Shown piece after piece: positions 37,592 to 49,600 of a stretch of DNA of 64,000 nucleotides. The DNA is from Providencia hangzhouensis. GTDB taxonomy: Bacteria > Pseudomonadota > Gammaproteobacteria > Enterobacterales > Enterobacteriaceae. The notes beneath the pieces were generated by a model that saw nothing but the letters and a program-made list of their open reading frames with translations, was not told where the DNA came from and did no database searches. Numbering within the stretch: position 1 is the first letter of the stretch; each line of letters starts with the position of its first letter. The DNA lies in contig NZ_CP135052.1 in NCBI RefSeq assembly GCF_029193595.2, forward strand, positions 4,340,001-4,404,000, written 5' to 3'. A program made the translations under genes and the position numbers.

Positions 37592-38620
37592 GTGGAAAGT
37601 AAAAAACACAATAACACGGCAACGATGAAAGATGTTGCCAGTGCCGCGGGCGTTTCGACAGCGACGGTGTCTAGAACACTTATGAATCCGGAAAAAGTTT
37701 CTTTGCAAACACGCCAAAAAGTCGAACAAGCGGTGATGGATGTTGGCTATTATCCTCATAACCTTGCTAGAAGCTATAAGCGCAATGAATCAAAGACTAT
37801 TCTTGTACTCGTTCCTAATATTCGCGACCCTTTCTTTAGTGATGTCGTGTGCGGCATTGAAGAAATTGCCGCTCAAGAAGGCTATTTTGTTTTGATTGGG
37901 GACTGTAAACACCAAGAAAAACAAGAAAATGCTTTTATTAATCTCATTATTACCAAACAAATTGATGGCATGGTCTTACTGGGTTCCAATATTCCATTCG
38001 ATATCTCAACCGAAGAGCAAAAAAACCTCCCTCCAATTGTGATGGCCAATGAGTTCGCACCTGAGCTAAAACTGCCTACCGTACATATCGATAACCTCAC
38101 CGCCGCATTTAACGCAACACATTACCTACAAAAACAAGGCCATAAACTGATCGCTTGTATTGCAGGCCCTGACCATATGCCTTTAAGCCAATATCGTTTA
38201 GAAGGTTATAAAAAAGCCATGTTACGCACAGGTGAAAAACTGCGTGAAAATTATATTATTCGTGGTGATTTTACCCATGAGGGTGGCGCTGAAGCAGTGA
38301 AAACATTGATGTCACTTCCTGAACCACCGACAGCTATCTTTTGCCATAGTGATATCATGGCAATTGGTGCAATGTGGCAAGCGAAAAAAATGGGCTTAAA
38401 GCTCCCTGATGACCTTTCTTTTGTTGGTTTCGATAACTTAGAGCAAGCAAAATACACCTTGCCAGCCCTAACGACTATCAACCAACCTCGTGCTGAAATT
38501 GGCCATCATGCGATGCAATTACTACTTGAACAGATTCATGGGCACAATGTTAATCCAGGCTCACGTCTCCTAGATTCTGATTTAATCATTAGAGAGAGCA
38601 CAAAAGCGCCTAAAAGCTAG
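37592..38620 (+). CDS. cytR: Nucleoside-responsive repressor CytR
   Basis: CytR is a LacI-family repressor of nucleoside uptake and catabolism genes, working together with CRP and induced by cytidine. The 342-residue protein has the N-terminal helix-turn-helix (TMKDVASAAGVSTATVSRTL) and a periplasmic-binding-like effector domain (LGSNIPFDIS, MANEFAPELKLPTVHIDNL, CHSDIMAIGAMWQAK). GTG start at 37592, with AGGAAGG 5-11 bp upstream. It is followed by ftsN, the E. coli order. Confidence 0.95.
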   Translation: MESKKHNNTATMKDVASAAGVSTATVSRTLMNPEKVSLQTRQKVEQAVMDVGYYPHNLARSYKRNESKTILVLVPNIRDPFFSDVVCGIEEIAAQEGYFVLIGDCKHQEKQENAFINLIITKQIDGMVLLGSNIPFDISTEEQKNLPPIVMANEFAPELKLPTVHIDNLTAAFNATHYLQKQGHKLIACIAGPDHMPLSQYRLEGYKKAMLRTGEKLRENYIIRGDFTHEGGAEAVKTLMSLPEPPTAIFCHSDIMAIGAMWQAKKMGLKLPDDLSFVGFDNLEQAKYTLPALTTINQPRAEIGHHAMQLLLEQIHGHNVNPGSRLLDSDLIIRESTKAPKS

Positions 38621-38693
38621 TCAAAGTTGCTCAGGTTAAGTAACATGTTAACCCAAATGATGACTAACAATTGATAACTAGTGAATTAATAGC

Positions 38694-39500
38694 GTGGCAC
38701 AAAAAGATTATGTAGCTCGAGGGCGCTCATCCGCCCGTAAAAAAAGCAAAGGTAAATCAAAGAAAGCACAAGGACTACCAATGACAACATTGGTTGTTGC
38801 TGTCACGATTGTCGTGCTATTTGTTGGCGGCCTGTTTTATATCACTCAAAATAAAAAGGACACACCACAACCTCAGGTAGCCACTCCCACAACACCGGGT
38901 AGTACGCTTCCACCAAAGCCTGAAGAACGTTGGCGTTATATTAAGGAACTCGAACGTCGTGGTGTGGATATGCCAAATATTCAACAGCCGAGCACGGGGA
39001 ATAATATTGTGCGCCCATCAGATTTAACACCTGAACAGCGCCAGCTATTAGAGCAAATTGATTCTGACAGACGCCAGCCTGTCACTAACTTGCAAGAAAT
39101 ACCTGCAAACGGTAAACCAGTACCGCGTTCACAAGTGCTCATCAATGAGCCTGCTCAACCTATCGAGCCAGTACAACGTAAACCGGCGGCCAATATCCCT
39201 CCAAAACTTGAGGCTCAACCAACCGCGCCTGCAACTCAACCACAAACGGCACCAAGCACTAAACCGACAAACAGCTTGCAAAATATGGTTGTTCAATGTG
39301 GTTCATTCCGTACAGCAGAACAAGCCGAGTCTGTACAAGCTACTTTGGCATTCTCAGGTATTGAAAGCCGTGTAAGCGCAGGTGGAGGTTGGCACCGTAT
39401 CGTTTTAGGACCTTATTCCAAGTCCACTGCCGAAAAAATGCGTGACCGTGCAGCAGGTGCAGGTGTTTCCGGTTGTATTCTTCGTGCTTCTGGGGGTTGA
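38694..39500 (+). CDS. ftsN: Cell division protein FtsN
   Basis: FtsN activates septal peptidoglycan synthesis in the divisome. The 268-residue bitopic protein has a basic cytoplasmic tail (AQKDYVARGRSSARKKSKGK), a membrane segment at about residues 31-53, and the conserved juxtamembrane LPPKPEERWRYIKELERR region holding the essential domain. A proline/glutamine/alanine-rich linker and a C-terminal SPOR domain (MVVQCGSFRTAEQAESVQA) complete it. The linker is about 50 residues shorter than in E. coli FtsN (319 aa). GTG start at 38694 matches the E. coli N-terminus MAQRDY. Confidence 0.95.
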   Translation: MAQKDYVARGRSSARKKSKGKSKKAQGLPMTTLVVAVTIVVLFVGGLFYITQNKKDTPQPQVATPTTPGSTLPPKPEERWRYIKELERRGVDMPNIQQPSTGNNIVRPSDLTPEQRQLLEQIDSDRRQPVTNLQEIPANGKPVPRSQVLINEPAQPIEPVQRKPAANIPPKLEAQPTAPATQPQTAPSTKPTNSLQNMVVQCGSFRTAEQAESVQATLAFSGIESRVSAGGGWHRIVLGPYSKSTAEKMRDRAAGAGVSGCILRASGG

Positions 39501-39570
39501 AAAATTCCTCCTTCCCCCCCATGTACTGTTTTAATGTACTCATGAGCGGTACTTTGTGTCTTCAACCTAG

Positions 39571-39618
39571 TTCAAGTGATAGTTAATTAGACAACTATCA
39601 CTTGAATTTAATCTTTTG
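39571..39618 (+). terminator. Long palindrome, probable ftsN terminator
   Basis: A perfect 14-bp inverted repeat TTCAAGTGATAGTT / AACTATCACTTGAA with an 8-nt loop, followed by TTTAATCTTTT. The stem is AT-rich for a terminator. Its right arm overlaps a possible heat-shock -35 element. Confidence 0.6.
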
Positions 39619-39631
39619 AAAATCACATTCA
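39601..39631 (+). promoter_or_regulatory. Possible sigma-32 promoter of hslVU
   Basis: CTTGAAT (39601-39607), 16 bp, then CACATTCA resembles the heat-shock consensus CTTGAAA / CCCCATnT only loosely, especially in the -10. The position, about 40 bp before hslV, is right for the known heat-shock operon. Confidence 0.3.
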
Positions 39632-39669
39632 ACCGCATTCTTTTTTGTAATAAAACCAGGGGCTAACTC

Positions 39670-40200
39670 ATGACAACAATCGTAAGTGTTCGCCGTAATG
39701 GCCAGGTCGTAATTGGTGGTGATGGACAGGCGACGATGGGTAATACCGTCATGAAAGGCAATGTCCGCAAAGTTCGCCGTTTATACAACGACAAAGTCAT
39801 TGCCGGATTTGCCGGTGGCACCGCAGACGCATTCACATTATTTGAACTGTTTGAGCGCAAACTCGAACTGCATCAAGGCCATTTAACGAAAGCGGCCGTT
39901 GAACTTGCTAAAGATTGGCGTACCGACCGCATGCTTCGTAAATTAGAAGCCTTGTTAGCTGTCGCTGATGAACACACTTCACTGATCATTACGGGTAATG
40001 GTGATGTGGTTCAACCGGAAAACGACTTAATTGCGATTGGCTCCGGTGGCCCATATGCACAATCAGCCGCACGTGCTTTGTTAGAAAATACAGACTTAAG
40101 TGCTAAAGAAATCGCTGAAAAAGCGCTCGCTATTGCAGGTGATATCTGTATTTACACCAACCATAATGTCAACTTTGAAGAAATTTCTTCAAAATCATAA
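39670..40200 (+). CDS. hslV: ATP-dependent protease peptidase subunit HslV
   Basis: HslV is the threonine protease core of the HslUV complex, a two-ring dodecamer related to the proteasome beta subunit. The 176-residue protein begins [20 protein letters not shown]. After removal of Met the N-terminal Thr is the nucleophile. [20 protein letters not shown] and the [18 protein letters not shown] segment are typical. It is 11 bp before hslU in a two-gene operon. Confidence 0.97.
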   Translation: MTTIVSVRRNGQVVIGGDGQATMGNTVMKGNVRKVRRLYNDKVIAGFAGGTADAFTLFELFERKLELHQGHLTKAAVELAKDWRTDRMLRKLEALLAVADEHTSLIITGNGDVVQPENDLIAIGSGGPYAQSAARALLENTDLSAKEIAEKALAIAGDICIYTNHNVNFEEISSKS

Positions 40201-40211
40201 GGATTGCTAGT

Positions 40212-41546
40212 ATGTCCGAAATGACTCCACGCGAGATTGTCAGCGAACTCGACAATCATATTATTGGCCAAAATAAAGCCAAACGTTCTGTTGCGATTGC
40301 TCTGCGTAACCGCTGGCGCCGTATGCAGTTAAACGAAGTATTACGACACGAAGTCACCCCAAAAAATATTTTGATGATTGGGCCAACAGGAGTAGGTAAA
40401 ACTGAAATTGCCCGTCGCCTTGCAAAATTAGCCAATGCGCCATTTATCAAAGTTGAAGCGACCAAATTTACTGAAGTCGGCTATGTTGGTAAAGAAGTTG
40501 ACTCGATTATTCGCGATTTAACTGACTCTGCCGTTAAAATGGTGCGTTTACAGTCTATCGAAAAAAATCGCTATCGCGCCGAAGAAATGGCTGAAGAACG
40601 TATTTTAGACGTTCTTATCCCACCAGCAAAAAATAACTGGGGGCAATCTGAACCAACGGATGAGCATTCTCCAGCCCGCCAAGCATTCCGTAAGAAATTA
40701 CGTGAAGGCCAATTAGACGATAAAGAAATTGAAATCGAAGTCGCTGCATCCCCTATGGGTGTTGAAATTATGGCACCTCCAGGCATGGAAGAGATGACTA
40801 ACCAGTTACAATCCATGTTCCAAAACCTAGCAGGCCAAAAACAGAAACCTCGTAAGATGAAAATCAAAGAGGCATTCAAACTGCTAGTTGAAGAAGAAGC
40901 GGCTAAATTAGTCAACCCTGAAGAGCTAAAAGAACAAGCGATTGAAGCGGTTGAACAGAATGGTATCGTCTTCATCGATGAGTTCGACAAAATTTGTAAA
41001 CGCGGTGGCCAAAGTTCGGGGCCAGATGTATCCCGTGAAGGGGTTCAACGTGATTTACTGCCATTAATCGAAGGCTGTACCATTTCCACTAAGCACGGCA
41101 TGGTCAAAACTGACCATATCCTGTTTATTGCTTCAGGTGCGTTCCAAGTTTCGAGCCCATCAGACTTAATCCCTGAACTCCAAGGCCGCTTGCCAATTCG
41201 CGTTGAGCTACAAGCTCTGACAACTGAAGATTTTGTGCGTATTTTGACTGAGCCAAATGCCTCATTAACTGAACAGTATAAAGCGCTGATGGCAACAGAA
41301 GGCGTGAATATTGAATTCACGACTGACGGTATTCGTAAAATTGCAGAATCAGCATGGCAAGTGAATGAGTCAACCGAAAATATTGGTGCTCGTCGCTTAC
41401 ACACAGTGCTTGAACGCTTAATGGAAGATATTTCTTTCGATGCCAGTGACCGTAACGGGCAAACTATCCAAATCGATGCAGACTATGTCAGACAGCACTT
41501 AGATGAGCTGGTGGCAGATGAAGACTTGAGTAGATTTATTTTATAA
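40212..41546 (+). CDS. hslU: ATPase subunit HslU of the HslUV protease
   Basis: HslU is the AAA+ unfoldase that feeds substrates to HslV. The 444-residue protein has Walker [17 protein letters not shown], the pore loop GYVGKEVDS, the inserted I-domain (about residues 110-240), Walker [15 protein letters not shown] and the sensor region [17 protein letters not shown]. The C-terminal DLSRFIL tail docks into HslV. AAGGA precedes the ATG. Confidence 0.98.
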   Translation: MSEMTPREIVSELDNHIIGQNKAKRSVAIALRNRWRRMQLNEVLRHEVTPKNILMIGPTGVGKTEIARRLAKLANAPFIKVEATKFTEVGYVGKEVDSIIRDLTDSAVKMVRLQSIEKNRYRAEEMAEERILDVLIPPAKNNWGQSEPTDEHSPARQAFRKKLREGQLDDKEIEIEVAASPMGVEIMAPPGMEEMTNQLQSMFQNLAGQKQKPRKMKIKEAFKLLVEEEAAKLVNPEELKEQAIEAVEQNGIVFIDEFDKICKRGGQSSGPDVSREGVQRDLLPLIEGCTISTKHGMVKTDHILFIASGAFQVSSPSDLIPELQGRLPIRVELQALTTEDFVRILTEPNASLTEQYKALMATEGVNIEFTTDGIRKIAESAWQVNESTENIGARRLHTVLERLMEDISFDASDRNGQTIQIDADYVRQHLDELVADEDLSRFIL

Positions 41547-41592
41547 TCTTATTAATTATCTGGTTTTCATGTATCCTTAATATACATCGACT

Positions 41593-41624
41593 AAAGTGCA
41601 GCTTTTATCGCTGCACTTTTTTCT
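41593..41624 (+). terminator. Terminator of hslVU
   Basis: Stem AAAGTGCAGC / GCTGCACTTT with a 7-nt loop followed by TTTTC. Confidence 0.85.
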
Positions 41625-41733
41625 ATGAAATATTCTGCCCATTGCATTGAAAATACTCAGGTATCTCTCTATATGATGGGTTATTAAATTATTAAGATCA
41701 CATCTCTAAAGAGTTTGAATTATAGGTAACTGC

Positions 41734-42657
41734 ATGCAGTCGACATCCTCAACAATAAGTCGTAAACAAGCTTGGATTGAAAGTCTCCGCCCTAAAACCC
41801 TACCATTAGGGGTGATTGCGATTGTGACAGGCTCTGCACTCGCTTATTTAACTAATAATTTTAAATGGCCTGTCGCTTTATTAGCACTTATCACAGCGGG
41901 TTTATTACAGATTTTATCTAACCTTGCGAATGACTATGGTGATGCGGTCAAAGGCTCTGATACGGCTGAACGCATTGGTCCATTACGTGGCATGCAAAAA
42001 GGCGTTATCACGCAAGCGGATATGAAAAAGGCGCTCAAGCTAAATATTACAGCGGCCTGTCTTTCCGGCTTACTGTTAATTATTGTCGCATGCGAAAAAC
42101 CCGAGGATGCCATTGGTTTTGTCGCATTAGGGCTTATTGCTATCGTCGCTGCAATTACCTATACCGTGGGCAAAAAACCGTATGGCTACCTGGGGTTAGG
42201 GGATATTTCTGTTTTAATCTTCTTTGGCTGGCTAAGTGTTATTGGGACTTATTATTTACAAGCAAATAGTTTTAATATCATCACTGTCCTACCCGCAACG
42301 GCTTGTGGGTTGCTCTCTGTCGCAGTATTGAATATCAATAATATGCGTGATATCGAAAATGATATTAAAGCAGGTAAAAATACCTTAGCGGTACGCTTAG
42401 GTCCCCAAGGGGCTCGAATTTATCACACCATTATTATTGTTGCGGCTATTTTATGTTTGGCCTTTTTTAATCTAATTTATTTACACGGCTGGAGCGGTTG
42501 GCTATTTTTACTCGCCGTACCAATGCTAATGAACCATTTACGCCGTGTTCTCAGCGACCCAACCCCCGAAGGTATGCGCCCTCTATTGGAAAATATGGTG
42601 AAAGCTGCACTCGTGACCAACGTTTTATTTTCCATCGGCGTCGTAATGAGCAAATAA
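41734..42657 (+). CDS. menA: 1,4-dihydroxy-2-naphthoate polyprenyltransferase MenA
   Basis: MenA attaches the octaprenyl chain to dihydroxynaphthoate to make demethylmenaquinone in the inner membrane. The 307-residue UbiA-family protein has nine hydrophobic segments. The aspartate-rich motifs are NLANDYGDAVKGSD and NNMRDIENDIKAGKNTLAVRLG, which bind Mg-polyprenyl diphosphate. AGGT precedes the ATG. A hairpin CCGCCTA/TAGGCGG at about 42689-42706 separates it from rraA. Confidence 0.96.
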   Translation: MQSTSSTISRKQAWIESLRPKTLPLGVIAIVTGSALAYLTNNFKWPVALLALITAGLLQILSNLANDYGDAVKGSDTAERIGPLRGMQKGVITQADMKKALKLNITAACLSGLLLIIVACEKPEDAIGFVALGLIAIVAAITYTVGKKPYGYLGLGDISVLIFFGWLSVIGTYYLQANSFNIITVLPATACGLLSVAVLNINNMRDIENDIKAGKNTLAVRLGPQGARIYHTIIIVAAILCLAFFNLIYLHGWSGWLFLLAVPMLMNHLRRVLSDPTPEGMRPLLENMVKAALVTNVLFSIGVVMSK

Positions 42658-42776
42658 TATTCACTATTTGTCGTTTTTTTGACTTTTTCCGCCTATTTTT
42701 AGGCGGGTAACTTTGCCAAGTACGGTTCAAAAGGGATATACTGGTTGCCTCTTGCAGCAAAAAAGACCTAACTCCT

Positions 42777-43301
42777 ATGAAATATGATACTTCCGAACTC
42801 TGCGATATTTACCAAGAAAGCGTCAACGTGGTAGAACCCCTTTTCTCCAATTTTGGTGGACGTACTTCATTTGGCGGTCAAATCATTACAGTTAAGTGTT
42901 TTGAAGATAACGGCCTAGTGTATGATTTGCTGGAAGAGGATGGTACAGGGCGTATCCTACTCGTTGATGGGGGCGGTTCTGTCCGTAAGGCACTTATTGA
43001 TGCTGAAATTGCAAGGTTAGCTGTTGATAACCACTGGGAAGGAATTGTGGTTTACGGTGCGGTTCGTCAGGTAGATACCCTGATGGAACTCGACCTCGGT
43101 ATTCAAGCTATTGCTGCGATGCCGGCGGGCTGTCCGGATGAAGGCATCGGTGAAAGTGATATTCGTGTTAATTTCGGCGGTGTGACTTTCTTTTCAGGTG
43201 ATTACCTTTATGCCGATAACACCGGTATTATCCTTTCTGAAGAGCCATTAACACCTTATGAGAACAACGGTTTTGTCGAAGATGACAATATCGACGCATA
43301 A
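42777..43301 (+). CDS. rraA: Ribonuclease E activity regulator RraA
   Basis: RraA binds the RNase E degradosome scaffold and inhibits it, changing mRNA turnover. The 174-residue protein follows E. coli RraA (161 aa), with [13 protein letters not shown], the [19 protein letters not shown] region and [15 protein letters not shown] C-terminal part. It then adds about 13 residues ([12 protein letters not shown]). It is convergent with zapB, and an ERIC array lies between them. Confidence 0.95.
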   Translation: MKYDTSELCDIYQESVNVVEPLFSNFGGRTSFGGQIITVKCFEDNGLVYDLLEEDGTGRILLVDGGGSVRKALIDAEIARLAVDNHWEGIVVYGAVRQVDTLMELDLGIQAIAAMPAGCPDEGIGESDIRVNFGGVTFFSGDYLYADNTGIILSEEPLTPYENNGFVEDDNIDA

Positions 43302-43322
43302 TCCGTTAAAAATTCTATAAAT

Positions 43323-43356
43323 AAGGGCTGCAATAATTTGCAGCCCTTATTTTTAT
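43323..43356 (+). terminator. Terminator of rraA
   Basis: Stem AAGGGCTGC / GCAGCCCTT with a short AT loop, followed by ATTTTTAT. Confidence 0.85.
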
Positions 43357-43360
43357 ACTC

Positions 43361-43545
43361 TACTACGCGAGGTATGACGAAAGTTTCTCTAAACCCTACA
43401 ATGCGAGATATAACAAAGATTTCTCTAAATAATTCGTGTTGTAGGTAGGCGGCAAAGTCGATAAGACCCTAGGAGCATACATGAGTATGTGACTAGGGCG
43501 AAGAGACGAAGCCAACACCCCTACAACGCGAAGTATGACGAGAAA
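43361..43545. repeat. ERIC element, copy 2, with tandem partial ends
   Basis: A full-size ERIC (about 43428-43545) has a left TAAATAATTCGTGTTGTAGG, GGCGGCAAAG, the core CCCTAGGAGCATACATGAGT (from about 43467) plus ATGTGACTAGGG, and a right GAAGCCAACACC...TATGACGAG. It is preceded by two extra copies of the right-end unit (CTACGCGAGGTATGACGAAA at 43364-43383 and CTACAATGCGAGATATAACA at 43395-43414), each followed by TTCTCTAAA. The block ends at the zapB stop codon. Confidence 0.85.
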
Positions 43546-43785
43546 TTACACTTCTTCCATCTTACCGAGTAAAGTCCGTAAACGCTCCTGCCAAGCTTGC
43601 TGCTCTTGTTTTAACTGTTCATTTTCACGCACCAGTGAATCCGTGCCTGATTTTGCTGTTTCAAGCTCTTGGCTTAACGCACCATTTTTATCTTTTAATT
43701 CATCGATTTCCATTTGTAACAGTGTGATTGTATCAATCGCTTGTTGCACTTTGGATTCTAGTTTCTCAAATACTTCAAATGACAT
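43546..43785 (-). CDS. zapB: Cell division protein ZapB
   Basis: ZapB is a coiled-coil protein that joins Z-ring factor ZapA and chromosome-bound MatP at mid-cell. The 79-residue protein (E. coli 81) is one continuous heptad-rich coil from [20 protein letters not shown] to [12 protein letters not shown]. It is divergent from glpF. Its stop codon abuts the ERIC array, so the ERIC is transcribed as its 3' UTR. Confidence 0.95.
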   Translation of the reverse strand: MSFEVFEKLESKVQQAIDTITLLQMEIDELKDKNGALSQELETAKSGTDSLVRENEQLKQEQQAWQERLRTLLGKMEEV

Positions 43786-43989
43786 AATTCTGGTCTCCCT
43801 TATCAGCTTTTACACGATTGTAAGTAGCATGATCCTCTGTGTCCAGTTCCTTCCTTCTGAATCGTAATAACCTTCATTAAAAAACACTGGTCAGATCACA
43901 TCACAAAGGTCGAATCCATCACTATTTTTGATTGTTTTGTTTCGCTTTAGTGATGTAACACACACTTTTCAATTTCGATATTTCTCGTT

Positions 43990-44041
43990 TATGTTCTTTA
44001 ACGATAAATTTACAGTTAATGATTTTCGATTAGAAAATCTT
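43990..44041 (+). promoter_or_regulatory. Probable GlpR operators upstream of glpF
   Basis: Two palindromic elements resemble the GlpR consensus (ATGTTCGWTAWCGAACAT): TATGTTCTTTAACGATAAAT at 43990-44009 and ATGATTTTCGATTAGAAAAT at about 44020-44039. They sit within 100 bp of the glpF start. GlpR with glycerol-3-phosphate controls glpFK in E. coli. The rest of the 305-bp zapB-glpF gap has no gene. Confidence 0.6.
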
Positions 44042-44090
44042 AACTTAAAAAAACATTACAATATTTTTCATTTTCGTAGGATAGAAACAT

Positions 44091-44951
44091 ATGAGCCAAA
44101 TGACGACTACATCACTCACGGGTCAGTGCATCTCAGAGTTTTTAGGGACTGCGCTACTGGTCTTTTTTGGTCTAGGTTGTGTTGCTGCCGTTAGAATAGC
44201 GGGCGCACAACTAGGCTTGTGGGAAATTAGTATTATATGGGGCTTTGGCGTTGCTTTAGCCGTTTACCTAACCGCTGGCACCTCGGGTGCCCATCTAAAC
44301 CCAGCCGTTACTCTCGCACTATGGCTATTCGCGTGTTTTGATAAGCGCAAAGTTGTTCCTTATATCATCGCACAGATGCTAGGTGGCTTCTTTGCTGCCG
44401 CATTAGTTTACTCAATGTATTCCCCTGTATTTTTCGATTACGATCAAGTTCATCACATCATTAGAGGCTCACAAGAAAGCTTATTTACTGCGGGTGTTTT
44501 CTCAACCTACCCAGCACCACAAATTAGTGTTCCTCATGCATTCTTTATTGAGGTCATTATTGCGGCCATTCTTGTTTGCTTAATACTCGCGCTAACCGAT
44601 GATGGCAATGGTGTCCCACGTGGCCCACTTGCACCATTGTTAATCGGTATTTTGATTGCTGTTATCGGTGGGTCATTTGGCGCGCTCACTGGGTTCGCAC
44701 TCAACCCTGCTCGTGACTTTGGTCCAAAGGTTGTCGCTTATCTCGCTGGTTGGGGTGATATCGCTCTGACTGGTGGCCGCGATATTCCTTATTTCCTTGT
44801 CCCATTGACAGCACCTATTGTTGGTGGTCTGCTAGGCGCATTCGCCTATCGCAAGCTGATTGGTCGCCACTTACCTTGCATGGTATGTGAAGAAGAGACC
44901 AAAACAGAAAAATTATCCGTTAAAAACACCAAATCCTCGGAACAGGCTTAA
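44091..44951 (+). CDS. glpF: Glycerol facilitator GlpF
   Basis: GlpF is an aquaglyceroporin that lets glycerol diffuse across the inner membrane. The 286-residue protein has six membrane segments and the two NPA half-helix motifs (AHLNPAVT and GFALNPARDFGPK), the latter with the arginine of the selectivity filter. GRDIPYFLVPLTAPIVGG follows. The hydrophilic C-terminal tail holds a CMVC pair. AGGA precedes the ATG. glpK starts 3 bp after its stop, so the two are tightly coupled. Confidence 0.96.
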   Translation: MSQMTTTSLTGQCISEFLGTALLVFFGLGCVAAVRIAGAQLGLWEISIIWGFGVALAVYLTAGTSGAHLNPAVTLALWLFACFDKRKVVPYIIAQMLGGFFAAALVYSMYSPVFFDYDQVHHIIRGSQESLFTAGVFSTYPAPQISVPHAFFIEVIIAAILVCLILALTDDGNGVPRGPLAPLLIGILIAVIGGSFGALTGFALNPARDFGPKVVAYLAGWGDIALTGGRDIPYFLVPLTAPIVGGLLGAFAYRKLIGRHLPCMVCEEETKTEKLSVKNTKSSEQA

Positions 44952-46481
<1,530 letters not shown>

Positions 46482-46514
46482 TCCATCTTTTAATCTGTTT
46501 TATTTCTAATATCC

Positions 46515-46550
46515 CAAAGGCCATATGAATCATATGGCCTTTTTTATTTT
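46515..46550 (+). terminator. Terminator of glpFK
   Basis: Stem AAGGCCATATG / CATATGGCCTT with a 3-nt loop followed by TTTTTATTTTAT. Confidence 0.88.
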
Positions 46551-46699
46551 ATCCCTACAAGTATGACTTTCTTCTAATAACTAATTAGTTAATCAATGAA
46601 AATGCAGTTATTAAAACAATAATAAATTAGACCGTTTTTTGCAGTTTATTTAGAATAATATTTCAATAAAATTCAAAATTAACCCTCAAAAAATGGATT

Positions 46700-49600
46700 A
46701 TGGTAATGGATAACCTTAAAATATTTGCTGATGAGATACAGCAAGGCAACTTACAACTAGGATGGTATAAAAAAGGGAGAGTGGCAATTATTCAACAAGA
46801 TACCGCCTTGATAAATGCATTAAAGGATAACCCTGAACTATCCGCTGACGGCGAAAAAGCATTTAAGTTATTCAATTGGTTAAGTGATAGACCCCGGTTA
46901 GCAGGTGAAAATAAAAAAACTTATTTATTGAGTGCCCTCGGTACTGAACATTTTTCTGGATTTAGTTTCCACCCCAAGCAAAATTTATTTGTCGAAAGCT
47001 TTAATTCACCCCATGAATGGATTAATGGAGAAACTCGAGCACAAGCTCAGCTCGCTGATTTATTACTACCAAGCGGGCAATGGCATCGCCATTATAATAT
47101 CGTCGTCTTGCCCGAAAATGCCAATGACAAACAAGTCGATCTAGTTCGCCATTGGTTGGAACTCACTGGCGGCAGTTTATTGATAGTCAAAGATAAAGAC
47201 AAAAAACCATCAGTATCGACCCAGCAACTCATTGATGAACTTAATCCAGTAGAGCCTATTGAGCAAGCCAGCCGCACCTTAGAAAATCACAGTTTCCAGC
47301 AAATTATCACCCTACCAACCCAAGCAATAAACTCATTGAAGCTAACCGATGAGTTACGAAAAAACAGCCAATATTTCTCAATATCTATAGAAAATATGAA
47401 GTATAACAAGGTGTTGTCTTTACATGACGTTCCAATTACAAAAACATCATCTTGGCAACAGATTGCCCATTCAGTCGAAACCGATGTAAATAAAATAATG
47501 GCAGTAAATCAGCTTCCTGCGGTTAAAATCCGCTATGAAAAGAATACCTTAAAACTTGTTGGTGAAAATATCATTTTTCGCCAGTTCCAATTGAAACAAA
47601 CAAAACCGGCGATCTCTCGACATGATGCGCAAGAAAGCGTTCCTCAAATTCTACCTATTTTAGTAGCAGAAAACCCAGATGAGCTCCCAAATCAGTTAGT
47701 TGTGGGTGCCATAACAGGAAAACTACCAAATAGCCCCCATATTAAGGGTTACAAAATCCTTGAGCAGCCCAAATTTGGTCAATTAACGCTAAATAACACC
47801 ACCAACGAATGGCAATACATTGCCAATAATGCAAAATTTAAAACCCACTCAGATCAATTTGATTTTATTGCTATTCTACCTAACGGGCAGCAATCCCAAC
47901 CCCTTTCCATTCAGTTACAAACCGCAAATACACCACAACTGCGCATTCCTGGTAAACGCACATATTCCATTCCAGACCCTGTTTATCATGAACCCCAACG
48001 GCGCCACAACACAACACCAAGTGATATGCAAATCCATCATATTCAACTTGCGCAGACTCACCTGCAGAGTATGACCGATAAGCACATGAGCTTAACAGCT
48101 AACCGCTGGGCGTTATTGAATGTGGAAATTACCAGCGAAACGGCGGCAAAATCCCCTGATATTGAAGCCATCGTCAGCAATAAAGAAAGAAAAATATTAG
48201 GTCGAGTGAGATTAACTGGCCCGGATCATTTGCCCCAAAAATTAACAGCGCTCCCCCAACAGATGAATGTTTCAGCGCAAAATTGGCATCAGCAACGCTT
48301 TACAGCTCCGCTAAAAGGTGAGTGGATACAACCGGATATCAACCTCGTTATCACTGTTAATGGCAAACCCATTATCACCGAAGAAACCAACCAATATGGC
48401 CTATTCTCCCCCAATGTCACCCTTGATAACCACTTAATTGTTCATGTTGATAGCCACAGTTTATATCAACAAGGACATGGCGTTTATTCATCTTCCCCGC
48501 TAAGTTGGGGAAAAGAAGCGGTAACAGTTTTACCGATTGGGCAGCTCACAGTGCATAGCCTTCCTGCTACGGTGAGTCACCCAAGCTTAACGCCACTTAG
48601 AACTGACACCAATAGCAACACCATTCCGTTTATTCATCCTCATTATGATAACCCTGAAGAGATTGACTATCACCCCAGTGCACAAATTTTTTGGGCTTAT
48701 AATAATAGTCATAAATACCAAACTGCTAACAATGCTGATTCTGATTATCAATATACTGCGATTGAAACCCTACCTTCAAATGTTGGCACTGCGCTATTAG
48801 GGCTTGGGTCGCCCAACAACGGTGGCGGAGTTCATGAACCTAACGTGATGTTTCATGAGATTTTTGGTCACGGTCTTGGCTTGCCTCATACCAATAAACT
48901 AGGTGATGATGATAAGTTAGTATACCCTTACGACCCTCACAGCCATGGTAAAAACCCAGCTTATAACCAATCTAGGCAATATTATGTCACTTATCACGAT
49001 CTCCACAGTCACTTACAACAAGCCATGCCAACCATGCTTTCCAGCTTTGTTCCTTTTCGAAGTGGTGCTTATGATGCCTTCTTGCCTCACGCAGATGCCT
49101 ATAACCAAAAAATTCACCAATTTTTAAGTGGAAGAGTACGCTGGCAACATAATAAAACGAAAGGGGAAGATACCGAAGATGGCGGGTTTGCAGGTGACGG
49201 TTTTTATCAGCACTGGGATCAAACCAATAAACAATGGGTCACACTAACCCAACAAAATTACGCTGAATATTGTAAACTAACGCAAATTGAGCAATTCCCT
49301 CATCAACGTGATGTAGCGATTTATTGGATACAGCATCAGTTTACTAAAATGGCAGATAATACCCCACACCCTTATAGCACCATCACGGTTGACCGTACCA
49401 TAGGGAGCTTGCCGGCCGATTACCATAACCTAAAAACAGGGGTTGGCCGTCCATTTGATACTAATGGTGACTATGCATTCACCGTCACTTATGCAACTCC
49501 GAATGGGTTATCGACCGAAGTATTACAAATCCGACGTACAGAGAGCTTCAATATTGCAGATAAAGGCGAATTGGTTCAGTTTACTCTACATGAATTGAAC

